Positions 1 to 6,859 of a stretch of DNA of 11,788 nucleotides are shown here, piece after piece (positions within the stretch are counted from its first letter, which is position 1; the number at the start of each line of letters is the position of its first letter). Under the pieces are notes generated by a model. It did not search any database. It worked only from the letters and a program-made list of their open reading frames with translations, and had not been told where the DNA came from. This stretch comes from an uncultured Solirubrobacteraceae bacterium (GTDB lineage Bacteria; Actinomycetota; Thermoleophilia; Solirubrobacterales; Solirubrobacteraceae): the NCBI GenBank assembly GCA_955652215.1, contig CATPAX010000098.1, positions 1 through 11,788 on the forward strand, given 5' to 3'. The translations under genes and the position numbers were made by a program.

Positions 1-960
1 CAAGCGCTCGACTCGCTCGGCCTCGTCGACGGGCGGCGCCTGCGGGTTTGAGACGAACGGATCGCTGGTTCCGGTCACCTCGAGGACGGCGCTTCGCTGG
101 CGCTCGTTCAGGCAGGCAACCACGAAGAAGCCGTCGGCGGCCCGGTACGCGCGGTAGTACGGCTCGAGCTCCTCGGCGGCCACGGTCCGCGCGGCGTGGC
201 TCGCGAGATCGGCGGCGGTGGCGAACGGCGGGCCGCTCGCGCGCGACTCGCGCGCGGGGGCATCGATCGACTCGACCGACACGAATCGCTGCGTCTGGAC
301 CGCGAGCGCCGCGCCGAGCAAGGACACCTCGAGACCCGCTCCGCCCCTGCCACTCCGCCCGGCGCCCACAAGGCCGGCGAGAACCGCCAGGGCAGCGAGC
401 AGCCCGGCGGTGAAGTCGACCATCGCAATCCCGCCGGCCCTGCGGGGGATCGTGTCACCCGGCCGCACATCGGCGAGCAGGAGGCCCGACAGGGCCTGTG
501 CCACGAGATCGAAGGCCTTCAGCGCGGACGAAGGTCCGTCGCTTCCGAACGCCGACACGCAACACCACACGGCCATCGGATTGACCTCCTCGACGCTCGC
601 GCGGTCGAGTCCGTACACCGCCGCGGTCTCGGGCGGAAAGTTCTGGATCACCGCGTCGGCGCAGGCGATCAGCCGCTCCGATTGCGCTCGGCCGTGCTCG
701 CTCTTCAGATCGATCACGATCGAGCGCTTGTTTCGGTTGAGCGCGTGGAAGTAACGGCTCTCGCCATCGCCGAATGGCTCGTAGTGCCGCCACGCGTCGC
801 CGGCGGGCGCTTCGACCTTGATCACGTCGGCGCCGAGATCTGCCAGCAGCATCCCGGCAAACGGGCCCGCCACATACTGCGCATACTCGAGTACCTGGAT
901 CCCGGCCAGCGGGAGCGGAGGTACGGCGCCGTTGACGCTCGCGGCGCTCAGATCGGACAT
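1..960 (-). CDS. CaiB/BaiF family CoA-transferase (class III), C-terminus cut by window edge
   Basis: Class III CoA-transferases move CoA from an acyl-CoA donor to a free carboxylic acid through an aspartyl-CoA intermediate in the cytoplasm. The frame is open for 320 codons from ATG at 960 to the left edge without a stop. The usual family length is about 400 residues, so roughly 80 are missing. Visible hallmarks are the N-terminal LPLAGIQVLEYAQYVAGPFA segment (16-35), LADLGADVIKVE (39-50), LNRNKRSIVIDLK (74-86), and KAFDLVAQALSGL (148-160), where Asp151 fits the catalytic aspartate. An SD-like GGGAG lies about 6 nt before the ATG. The start overlaps the end of the acyl-CoA dehydrogenase gene by 13 bp, indicating translational coupling in a leftward operon with that gene and iclR. 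The substrate is unknown. Because the family includes CaiB (carnitine/crotonobetaine) and formyl-, benzylsuccinyl- and bile-acid-CoA transferases, only the family is assigned. Confidence 0.93.
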   Translation of the reverse strand, partial: MSDLSAASVNGAVPPLPLAGIQVLEYAQYVAGPFAGMLLADLGADVIKVEAPAGDAWRHYEPFGDGESRYFHALNRNKRSIVIDLKSEHGRAQSERLIACADAVIQNFPPETAAVYGLDRASVEEVNPMAVWCCVSAFGSDGPSSALKAFDLVAQALSGLLLADVRPGDTIPRRAGGIAMVDFTAGLLAALAVLAGLVGAGRSGRGGAGLEVSLLGAALAVQTQRFVSVESIDAPARESRASGPPFATAADLASHAARTVAAEELEPYYRAYRAADGFFVVACLNERQRSAVLEVTGTSDPFVSNPQAPPVDEAERVERL

Positions 961-2081
961 CCGAGCTCCCGCCGGGCGATCACAAGCCGCTGGACCTCCG
1001 CGGCGCCCCCGGCGATCGTGGTGGCGACAGACGCCCGCATGAACGCCGCCACGCGCCCGCGCGGGGACTCTGTGCCCTCTTCGAGCATCGAGTCGGGACC
1101 GAGGAGCTCGCTCGCGCTGGCCGCAAGGCGCTGCATCAGCTGGGCGACCGACAGCTTGGCCATCGAGGCCTGGGCGCTCGCCGGCCTGCCGGCGGCCAGG
1201 AGCTCTGCGGCCCGTCGCCCCTGTAGGCGGGCCGCCTGTGCCTCGCCGCGCAGGCGCCGCAGCGTGGTCCGCTGCTCAGGGCGGCGAGCGATCGGGTCGA
1301 GCGAGTCGAGCAACGACAGGACGACCCCGACCTTCTCGCTGGTGACGCGCTCGTAGTCGAGCGTGCCCATCAGCACGCTCCACGCCCCGTGCAACTCGCC
1401 GACGAGCTGACCCGCGGGGATCTCGACGTCGGTCAGCTCGAGCTCGCCGAGCGTTCCGCCACCCAGCGTCTCATGCACCTGCACGCTGATCCCGGGCGTG
1501 CGCATGTCAGCGACGAGCACCGAGATTCCGCGGTGCCTGCTGGCCCCCGGGTCGGTGCGCACGGCGAGATACACCCAGTCGGAGTACTCGGCGCTGGAGG
1601 TCCAGATCTTCCGGCCGTTGACGACGAACCGGTCGCCGCGGGGCGCTGCCCGGGTGCGGAGCGCCGCCAGATCAGACCCTGCGTCGGGCTCGGAGAACCC
1701 CTGGCAGAACAGCAGCTGCCCGGCGGCGATCTCGGGCAGCAGCCGGTCGGCGAGCTCCTCGGAGGCGAAGCGGATCAGAGCGTTGCCGACCGTCTTGACC
1801 GACAGCAGGTATCCGGAAAGCGGAAGCCAGTGATAGCCGAAGCGCTCCTCGCAGCTGACCGTGTCCAGGTGCGTCAGCCCACGACCGCCCTGGCGCTCGG
1901 GCCAGTGAAGCCCGATCCATCGATCACGGCCGAGCCACTCGTAAACGGCTCGCGAGTCGCCGTCGGAGGGCATGCCCTGATAGCGAAGCTGCGGCTCGGT
2001 CGAGGCCAGCGCGGCCGCCTTACGCGCGAACGCGTCGGCGTCGGCGACCAGCTCTGCCTCGGCGACGCTATCTACCTGCAT
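948..2081 (-). CDS. Acyl-CoA dehydrogenase family protein
   Basis: Flavin-dependent alpha,beta-dehydrogenase of an acyl-CoA; 377 residues, full length for the family. The middle domain shows FCQGFSEPDAGSDLAALRT (125-143), close to the first family signature, and NGRKIWTSSAEYSDWVYLAVR (from 155), the FAD/substrate-contact strand. The C-terminal domain ends in TTIAGGAAEVQRLVIARRELG (354-374), the second signature region. The position equivalent to medium-chain dehydrogenase's catalytic Glu (YEG) is Gly358 here. A candidate base is Glu244 in LDYERVTSE, matching the alternative position used by isovaleryl-CoA dehydrogenase; this is inferred by eye. The ATG at 2081 lies inside the last codons of iclR (14-bp overlap) and has no clear Shine-Dalgarno, so translation is probably coupled. 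The stop overlaps the CoA-transferase start. It probably oxidises, or like CaiA reduces, the CoA thioester made by the neighbouring transferase. Confidence 0.93.
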   Translation of the reverse strand: MQVDSVAEAELVADADAFARKAAALASTEPQLRYQGMPSDGDSRAVYEWLGRDRWIGLHWPERQGGRGLTHLDTVSCEERFGYHWLPLSGYLLSVKTVGNALIRFASEELADRLLPEIAAGQLLFCQGFSEPDAGSDLAALRTRAAPRGDRFVVNGRKIWTSSAEYSDWVYLAVRTDPGASRHRGISVLVADMRTPGISVQVHETLGGGTLGELELTDVEIPAGQLVGELHGAWSVLMGTLDYERVTSEKVGVVLSLLDSLDPIARRPEQRTTLRRLRGEAQAARLQGRRAAELLAAGRPASAQASMAKLSVAQLMQRLAASASELLGPDSMLEEGTESPRGRVAAFMRASVATTIAGGAAEVQRLVIARRELGCPI

Positions 2082-2886
2082 CGGCCACGTGCTGCGGTTC
2101 GCGGCGACCGATCCCGACCGCTGCGTCGATTGCGCTCGCTGTTTTGCGCAGCAGCTCGGCGAGCTCTGAACGGGAGTCCTCGCTCAGGCGCGATGCGGGG
2201 AGCGACACGTTGATCGCAGCCGACCCGGGACCGTCCGTCCAATAAATGGGAGCCGCGATCGAAACCAGCCCGATCTCGTATTCCTCGGCCGAGTAGGAGA
2301 TCCCGTCCTCGCGGATCTCGGCCAGCGCGGGAGCGAGCTCCTTCCAGGTCGTGAGCGTTTGGGCGGTCCGAGCCTCCCAGGGACCTGCGCCGAGGCGCGC
2401 TTGCGCCACCTCCTCCGGCAGGTACGCGAGCAGGCACTTGCCGAGCGCTGAGCAGTAAGCGGGCAGCCTCTGTCCTACTGTGGCCTGAAAAGTCAGGAGC
2501 CGGTCACCGGTCTCGCTCAGCAGGTACACCACCTCGCTGCCCTGGAGGACCGCCAGGTTGACCGTTTCGCGGGTGCGTGCGGCGAGCTCGATCAGGGGGC
2601 GGCGCGCGAGGTCGGGCAGCTGCATCCCGCTCAGCAGTGGCGGGAGCAGGCGCGTCAGCTCGAGTCCCAGGCGCAGCCGCCGGCTCCTCGGGTCGCGCTC
2701 GAGGAATCCTCGCTCGCTCAGAACCCCTGTCAGGCGGTGGACCGTGGCCAGGGGAAGCGACAGCGCTGCCGAGATCTCGGTCTGGGAGAGCTCAGGCCCC
2801 CGGCGGGCAAATAGCGAGAGGATGTCGAGCCCGCGCGCGAGCGTGCCGACGGAAGTGTTTCCAATAACTGAAACTTGCTTTTGCAT
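2068..2886 (-). CDS. IclR family transcriptional regulator
   Basis: A 272-residue protein with the two-domain IclR layout and normal family length. The N-terminal winged helix-turn-helix spans about residues 15-75 (TLARGLDILSLFA, then LSQTEISAALSLPLATVHRL as the helix-turn-helix, then GFLERD). The C-terminal effector domain spans about 90-260 and contains the typical GQRLPAYCSALGKCLLAYLP (138-157) and EEYEIGLVSIAAPI (201-214). Such regulators bind small aromatic or aliphatic acids and act as repressors or activators of adjacent catabolic genes. The ATG at 2886 is chosen because it leaves the usual short leader before the DNA-binding domain; the frame stays open upstream to 3153 only by running antisense through the hydrolase gene. 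The first ten codons are unusually AT-rich and include an inverted repeat. It heads the leftward operon and diverges from the hydrolase gene across 26 bp, so it likely controls both arms. Confidence 0.93.
   Translation of the reverse strand: MQKQVSVIGNTSVGTLARGLDILSLFARRGPELSQTEISAALSLPLATVHRLTGVLSERGFLERDPRSRRLRLGLELTRLLPPLLSGMQLPDLARRPLIELAARTRETVNLAVLQGSEVVYLLSETGDRLLTFQATVGQRLPAYCSALGKCLLAYLPEEVAQARLGAGPWEARTAQTLTTWKELAPALAEIREDGISYSAEEYEIGLVSIAAPIYWTDGPGSAAINVSLPASRLSEDSRSELAELLRKTASAIDAAVGIGRREPQHVADAGR
2857..2874. promoter_or_regulatory. Inverted repeat, possible IclR operator
   Basis: GTTTC-caataact-GAAAC has perfect 5-bp arms with an 8-bp centre. It falls exactly on codons 5-10 of iclR in an AT-rich patch, about 40-55 bp upstream of the hydrolase ATG and just downstream of the proposed iclR start site. 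A binding site there could both autoregulate iclR and act on the rightward promoter. IclR proteins commonly bind short pseudopalindromes in the divergent region. A second weaker repeat, GCAT-atcgaga-ATGC, lies at 2883-2897. No binding evidence exists beyond position and symmetry. Confidence 0.35.
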
Positions 2887-2898
2887 ATCGAGAATGCG

Positions 2899-2927
2899 AG
2901 GATACGCCGGGCATGAGCTCCGGTCAA
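2899..2927 (-). promoter_or_regulatory. Candidate sigma70-type promoter of the iclR operon
   Basis: Read leftward, TTGACC (2927-2922) is followed after exactly 17 bp by TATCCT (2904-2899). These match the -35 consensus at 5 of 6 and the -10 at 4 of 6 positions. Transcription would begin about 2892, leaving only some 5-6 nt before the iclR ATG, so the message would be nearly leaderless, in keeping with the lack of a Shine-Dalgarno there. The -35 box lies inside codons 4-5 of the divergent hydrolase gene. Assigned from sequence only. Confidence 0.45.
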
Positions 2928-4928
2928 CGGTCAGTGCTCGACAGCGCCGGCGCGCGCCGGATCGATCATGTACCGATCGAGATGCCGGACGGCATCGTGT
3001 TGGGCGCGCGCATCTGGCTGCCCGCTGATGCGTCCGCGGAGCATCCCGTCCCGGTGATCCTGGAGTCACACCCGTACCGCAAGGGAGACGGCACCGTCCA
3101 GCGTGACGCGACCGTGGCTCCGTGGTTCGCCGAACATGGTTATGCGTTCGCACGGATCGACATCCGGGGCAGCGGCGACTCGCAGGGGATCATCGAGGAC
3201 GAGTACCTCCCGCTCGAGCAGGAGGACAACGTCGCCGCGATCGCCTGGCTCGCGCGGCAGGAGTGGTGCTCCGGCGAAGTGGGAATGATCGGCATCTCGT
3301 GGAGCGGCTTCTCCGGGCTGCAGGCCGCGGACCTGGCACCTCCCGAGCTCAAGGGAGTGGTCGTCCTTCACTGCAGCGATGACCGCTACGCCGACGACGT
3401 CCACTACATCGGCGGCTGCGTGTCCGCGATGGACATGCTCTCCTGGGCCAGTTCGATGCGGGCGTATCTCGCCCAGCCACCTGATCCGGAGGTGGCCGCG
3501 GACTGGCGAGAGCAGTGGCGCGAGCGGCTCGAGCGCACACCGCCGTTCATCGAACCGTGGCTCTCGCACCAGCGCCGGGACGTCTACTGGCAGCAGGGGT
3601 CTGCGGGCGAAAACCACGATGCGATCAAATGCGCTGTGTTTGCCGTGGGCGGGTGGCTTGACGGCTATCGGGACTCGGTACTGAGGCTGGTCGAGAGCCT
3701 GCCTGGGCCCGTGCGTGGCCTGATCGGGCCGTGGGGTCACACCTGGCCGCAAACAGGCGAACCCGGTCCTTCGATCGGGTTCCTCCAGGAGTGCGTCTCG
3801 TTCTTCGACTGTGCCCTGAAGGGCGTCGAGAACGCCTTCTTCGACGAGCCGAAGCTCGTCGCGTGGATGCAGGACGCTGTGAGCCCGGCGGGGGCCTACG
3901 AGACGCGCCCGGGCCGCTGGGTGGCCGAGCCTGCATGGCCATCCCCCAACGTGCAGACGACCACCGTGGCCCTGTCGAACAAGGGCCTCCGTGACGGCGA
4001 GCCGGACGTGCGGGAGATCCGCGGGCTGCAGAGCACCGGGATCGACGGCGGCGTCTGGTGCGGCGACGGCGGCGCCGCGGACGCGCCAGTCGACCAGCGG
4101 GCCGACGACGGCGCATCGCTCTGCTACGACAGCGAACCCGTGAGCGCCCCGCTGGAGCTGCTCGGATTCGCCACGGCGGTGCTCGCGGTCGCCTCCGATC
4201 GCCCGAGCGCGCTGATCGCCGTTCGGCTCTGCGACGTCGCTCCCGACGGTACTTCGACGCTGATCGCTCGCGGCGTCCTGAACCTCAGCCGCCGTAACGG
4301 ACACGACCGGACCGACTCGATGCCAGCCGAGCCCGTCGTGGTGAGGGTTCAGATGCAATCGACGGCCTATGCCGTCCCGTCCGGCCACCGCTTGCGCCTG
4401 GCGATCTCACCCACCTATTGGCCGTGGGTGTGGCCATCGCCCGAACCAGTGACGCTCACGGTGCACTCCGGCGGCCAGAGCCGGCTCGAGCTCCCCGTCC
4501 GGGTGTCCGAGAACGACGGCATGCCTCCTGAGTTCGGCGAGCCACAGAACTCGCCGCAGTTGCCAGCGCAGGAGTCCGGCCCGGGACCCGCCCGTCGTGT
4601 CCGACGCGACCTTGCCACCGGGGCGGTCGAGGTCGAGTTCGCCTGGATCGATTCGACCGTTGAGCTCCCGGAAAGCGGGATCAAGATGGGCGAGCGCAAC
4701 GTGACCTACTACAGAATCGTGGAGGGAGACCCGCTGTCCGCTCGGGTGGACTGCGACATCGAGGTGACTCTGGGCCGCGAAGAGTGGGGTGTCCGCACCG
4801 AGGTACGGAGCTCGATGACCGCCGACCGGGAGCGTTTCATGGTGACCACGGAGCTGAAGGCCTTCGAAGGGACGGAGCAGATATTTGCTCGCACTGACAA
4901 TCACGAGATCCCCCGGGACGGAGGCTGA
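2913..4928 (+). CDS. CocE/NonD family (peptidase S15-like) serine hydrolase
   Basis: An alpha/beta hydrolase of 671 residues that should cleave an ester or amide bond. The N-terminal fold (about 15-320) carries RIDIRGSGDSQG (81-92), the nucleophile elbow GISWSG with Ser129, GGWLDGY with Asp250, and GPWGHTWP with His276. This matches the Ser/Asp/His triad of cocaine esterase and X-Pro dipeptidyl peptidases. A jelly-roll domain follows (about 405-530, with VASDRPSALIAVRLCDVAPDG and AVPSGHRLRLAIS). A further beta-rich segment (about 560-671) goes beyond the classical enzyme but resembles the long subfamily I know. No signal peptide is evident, so it is probably cytoplasmic. The ATG at 2913 is preceded by a weak AGGA about 10 nt away; an in-frame GTG at 2934 is an alternative start. 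The stop TGA directly abuts the Rieske gene, so the two are co-transcribed. The substrate is unknown. Confidence 0.92.
   Translation: MSSGQRSVLDSAGARRIDHVPIEMPDGIVLGARIWLPADASAEHPVPVILESHPYRKGDGTVQRDATVAPWFAEHGYAFARIDIRGSGDSQGIIEDEYLPLEQEDNVAAIAWLARQEWCSGEVGMIGISWSGFSGLQAADLAPPELKGVVVLHCSDDRYADDVHYIGGCVSAMDMLSWASSMRAYLAQPPDPEVAADWREQWRERLERTPPFIEPWLSHQRRDVYWQQGSAGENHDAIKCAVFAVGGWLDGYRDSVLRLVESLPGPVRGLIGPWGHTWPQTGEPGPSIGFLQECVSFFDCALKGVENAFFDEPKLVAWMQDAVSPAGAYETRPGRWVAEPAWPSPNVQTTTVALSNKGLRDGEPDVREIRGLQSTGIDGGVWCGDGGAADAPVDQRADDGASLCYDSEPVSAPLELLGFATAVLAVASDRPSALIAVRLCDVAPDGTSTLIARGVLNLSRRNGHDRTDSMPAEPVVVRVQMQSTAYAVPSGHRLRLAISPTYWPWVWPSPEPVTLTVHSGGQSRLELPVRVSENDGMPPEFGEPQNSPQLPAQESGPGPARRVRRDLATGAVEVEFAWIDSTVELPESGIKMGERNVTYYRIVEGDPLSARVDCDIEVTLGREEWGVRTEVRSSMTADRERFMVTTELKAFEGTEQIFARTDNHEIPRDGG
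4920..4924 (+). promoter_or_regulatory. Ribosome binding site for the Rieske gene
   Basis: GGAGG lies within the last codons of the hydrolase gene, 4 nt before the GTG at 4929 that follows the hydrolase stop with no gap. It supports the GTG start and tight co-expression of the two proteins. Confidence 0.7.
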
Positions 4929-5996
4929 GTGAGTCCCACGGTTTCGGACGTCCCGACGCTGCCATGGTCGTGGTACTCCGACCCTGGGGTTGCGTCGCTG
5001 GAGCGCGAGCGGATCTTCACCCGGGTCTGGCAGTACGTGGGCCATCTTGGCGAGCTCCAGGGCCCCGGAAGCTACTTCGCGACCCAGGCAGGTGGAGTGC
5101 CGGTCGTCGTGACGCTCGACCGCGACGGTGGACTCCACGGGTTCCTGAACGTCTGCCGCCACCGCGGCACCGTGGTCGCGAGCGGAGCGCAGAAGCGGGG
5201 CACGCTTCAGTGCCCCTACCACGCCTGGACCTACAACCTCGACGGCGCGCTTCGCGCAGCGCCCCGAAGCTCACACGACGAGCGCTTCGATCCCACGACA
5301 CTCGGCCTGCGCCCAGTCGGTCTCGGCACCTGGGGACCGTTCGTTTTCGCGAATCCCGATCCGGACTGCGAGCCGCTCGAGGAAGCGCTCGGCGACCTGC
5401 CGGAAGTGGTCGCCGCGGGCGGCCTCGACGTTGGGCTGCTGCGCTTTCACAGCCGGGTGACATACGAGCTGAACGCAAACTGGAAAATTGCCATCGAGAA
5501 CTATCTCGAGTGCTACCACTGCGCGCTGAACCATCCGAGCCTCGTCGAGGTCATCGACGAGCGCGGCCTGACCCTCGAAGCCCGCGGACTGCGCGTGAGC
5601 CAGCAGGCACCGGCTCACCGCAAGGTCGCCGCCGGAACGGCACCGTTCGATGCCCGCGGGCCACTCGGCTCGGCCCGCTACCACTTGCTGATGCCGGCCA
5701 CGAAGGTCAACTCGCTTCCAGGCCATCCGAACCTCTCGATCGGACCGCTGTGGCCGACCGCGACCGACCGCTGCGCGGGGTTCCTGGACTACTTTTTCGC
5801 TCCGGATGCCGCTGTGAGCTGGATCGACGAGCTGTTTGCGATAGACGCAGTTGTGGGTGGCGAGGACACGGCGCTGATCGAGGCCGCTCAGGCGGGCACT
5901 GCGAATGGTGTCCTCGAGCGGGGCCACCTGCTGCCTGGCAGTGACGACCTGATCGTGCACTTCCAGGAATACGTCCGCGCAGGAATGGGCGGTTAG
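4929..5996 (+). CDS. Rieske non-haem iron oxygenase, large (alpha) subunit
   Basis: An aromatic-ring-hydroxylating or N-dealkylating oxygenase component of 355 residues. The Rieske 2Fe-2S site is CRH (Cys76, His78) and CPYH (Cys95, His98). The mononuclear iron site is ENYLECYHCALNH, with His197 and His202, and probably Asp313 in GGEDTALIEAAQ. Glu194 occupies the position that bridges neighbouring subunits. Naphthalene dioxygenase has Asp there, whereas the carnitine oxygenase CntA has Glu, so an N-quaternary or similar substrate is possible but unproven. The start is GTG, with GGAGG 4 nt upstream and zero gap from the hydrolase. Electrons must come from a ferredoxin/reductase; none is encoded in the window. 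Likely functions with the hydrolase and the divergent CoA-transferase and dehydrogenase in one degradative route. Confidence 0.95.
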   Translation: MSPTVSDVPTLPWSWYSDPGVASLERERIFTRVWQYVGHLGELQGPGSYFATQAGGVPVVVTLDRDGGLHGFLNVCRHRGTVVASGAQKRGTLQCPYHAWTYNLDGALRAAPRSSHDERFDPTTLGLRPVGLGTWGPFVFANPDPDCEPLEEALGDLPEVVAAGGLDVGLLRFHSRVTYELNANWKIAIENYLECYHCALNHPSLVEVIDERGLTLEARGLRVSQQAPAHRKVAAGTAPFDARGPLGSARYHLLMPATKVNSLPGHPNLSIGPLWPTATDRCAGFLDYFFAPDAAVSWIDELFAIDAVVGGEDTALIEAAQAGTANGVLERGHLLPGSDDLIVHFQEYVRAGMGG

Positions 5997-6011
5997 GCGC
6001 TTGCAGACGCG

Positions 6012-6033
6012 CCGCTCGCCGCGCGGCGGGCGG
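6012..6033 (+). terminator. GC-rich hairpin after the Rieske gene
   Basis: A near-perfect 22-bp palindrome (one T·G wobble) starts 16 nt past the Rieske stop. A second GC-rich palindromic patch (GGCC repeats) follows at about 6034-6056. There is no T-tract, so classical intrinsic termination is uncertain, but the position fits the end of the hydrolase-Rieske transcript. Confidence 0.35.
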
Positions 6034-6130
6034 ACCGGCGGGCCTCGGCCGGCCGGAACAGACCCGTCTCAATTCGCAGGCGGTTGTGCCGATGATCCTC
6101 GGTAGCGCCGACCCGCGGCGCTCATCGACC

Positions 6131-6137
6131 AAAGGAG
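6131..6137 (+). promoter_or_regulatory. Strong Shine-Dalgarno that fixes a TTG start
   Basis: AAAGGAG lies 6 nt before TTG at 6144. No ATG or GTG start sits at a suitable distance, so it decides the start of the collagen-like protein. Confidence 0.75.
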
Positions 6138-6143
6138 CCGAAA

Positions 6144-6767
6144 TTGGTATCGCTGCTTCGCCGCGCCGGATACACAAACGTCATGGCCACCGTGGCCGCC
6201 TTCGCCGCCGTCTCCCTCAGCGCGGTCGCTGCCGCAGGCGCGGTCAACGGAACAGCGGGAGTTATCCACGCCTGCTCCAGCAAGAGGACCGGCGCGCTTC
6301 GCCTGATCGCCGCGAACAAGCCCTGCTCAAAGGGGGAAAGGGCGATTGCCTGGAACCAAACGGGCGCTCCGGGCACCCCCGGTGCGCAGGGCGATCCAGG
6401 TGCGCAGGGCTCGCCCGGCGCCCAGGGCCTGCCGGGTGCGAACGGAACCGCCGTCGCCTACGCTCACGTACCGTCCGGAGGTACGCTTGACACCGCCAAC
6501 TCGAAAGACGTCGACGCGGTGACCAATCCGAGTGCAGGGTTGTATTGCCTGCACATCACTGCCCATGTGACGAACGCCTCGGCGACGGTTGACACAGGCA
6601 ACTCTGGCGGGCTTATCGGCTATGCGGACGCAGCCATCGCCGGCGAGGACCCGGGCGGCGTCATCGGCACGTCTTGTTCTAGCCTCCCCGGCGCCAACGC
6701 CGTCGTTTCTACCGCAGCTATCAACGGCGCTCTCAGCGACCGCGGTTTCTGGATCACCCTGAACTGA
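6144..6767 (+). CDS. Exported or membrane-anchored protein with short collagen-like Gly-X-Y repeat
   Basis: A 207-residue protein, probably at the cell surface. Residues 12-33 form a hydrophobic signal or anchor segment. A small conserved module follows, HACSSKRTGALRLI...CSKGERAIAWNQ (42-72), with Cys44 and Cys61 as a likely disulphide pair. This module precedes Gly-X-Y stretches in many actinobacterial proteins. Residues 74-101 are about nine Gly-X-Y triplets rich in Pro, Ala and Gln. The C-terminal domain (about 102-207) contains Cys135 and Cys178 and looks like a compact beta domain; I do not recognise a specific family. The start is TTG at 6144, because AAAGGAG lies 6 nt upstream; an ATG at 6183 lacks such a site and would remove the charged N-terminus. 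It stands alone, between the Rieske gene and the ferritin-like gene. Its role, perhaps adhesion or a spore/cell-surface function, is unknown. Confidence 0.85.
   Translation: MVSLLRRAGYTNVMATVAAFAAVSLSAVAAAGAVNGTAGVIHACSSKRTGALRLIAANKPCSKGERAIAWNQTGAPGTPGAQGDPGAQGSPGAQGLPGANGTAVAYAHVPSGGTLDTANSKDVDAVTNPSAGLYCLHITAHVTNASATVDTGNSGGLIGYADAAIAGEDPGGVIGTSCSSLPGANAVVSTAAINGALSDRGFWITLN
6363..6434 (+). repeat. Four tandem 18-bp units encoding Gly-X-Y triplets
   Basis: Units begin at 6363, 6381, 6399 and 6417 and each encodes six residues (GAPGTP, GAQGDP, GAQGSP, GAQGLP). The second and third units share their first 12 bases (GGTGCGCAGGGC), showing recent duplication. A partial fifth unit (GANG) follows. 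Such in-frame repeats are prone to expansion and contraction between strains. Confidence 0.8.
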
Positions 6768-6841
6768 GACGTCTCTGGTCTCCGCGGTGCTGGCGGGCAA
6801 CGCGGCTGCCGGCACCGTCGGCGACCTCGAGCCTGATCGCC

Positions 6842-6859
6842 GCCGGGAAGGAACCCGGC
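6842..6859 (+). terminator. Hairpin downstream of the collagen-like gene
   Basis: GCCGGG-aaggaa-CCCGGC is a perfect 6-bp stem with a 6-nt loop, extendable past one C·C mismatch by three more pairs, about 75 nt after the stop codon. It is not followed by a T-tract. It could end the upstream transcript or be part of the leader of the ferritin-like gene. Confidence 0.3.

Noticed and set aside
196..1356. 386-codon open frame on the plus strand
   Set aside because: It runs antisense to the well-supported CoA-transferase and acyl-CoA dehydrogenase genes, its product is Arg/Ala-rich without any family motif, and long antisense frames are expected at this GC content.
2875..2904. Rightward promoter for the hydrolase gene (TTGCTT with a downstream GAGGAT or AGGATA)
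   Set aside because: The -10 match is at most three of six, too weak to report as a feature; the real rightward promoter could not be identified.
2887..3153. N-terminal extension of the IclR protein
   Set aside because: The frame is open, but the extension is antisense to the start of the hydrolase and lacks homology-like features; starting at 2886 gives the usual IclR N-terminus.
3066..4388. 440-codon open frame on the minus strand
   Set aside because: It is antisense to the CocE-type hydrolase with its visible catalytic triad; the translated product is low in recognisable structure.
6363..6434. CRISPR-like or mobile repeat
   Set aside because: The 18-bp units are contiguous, in frame and encode Gly-X-Y triplets; there are no spacers.
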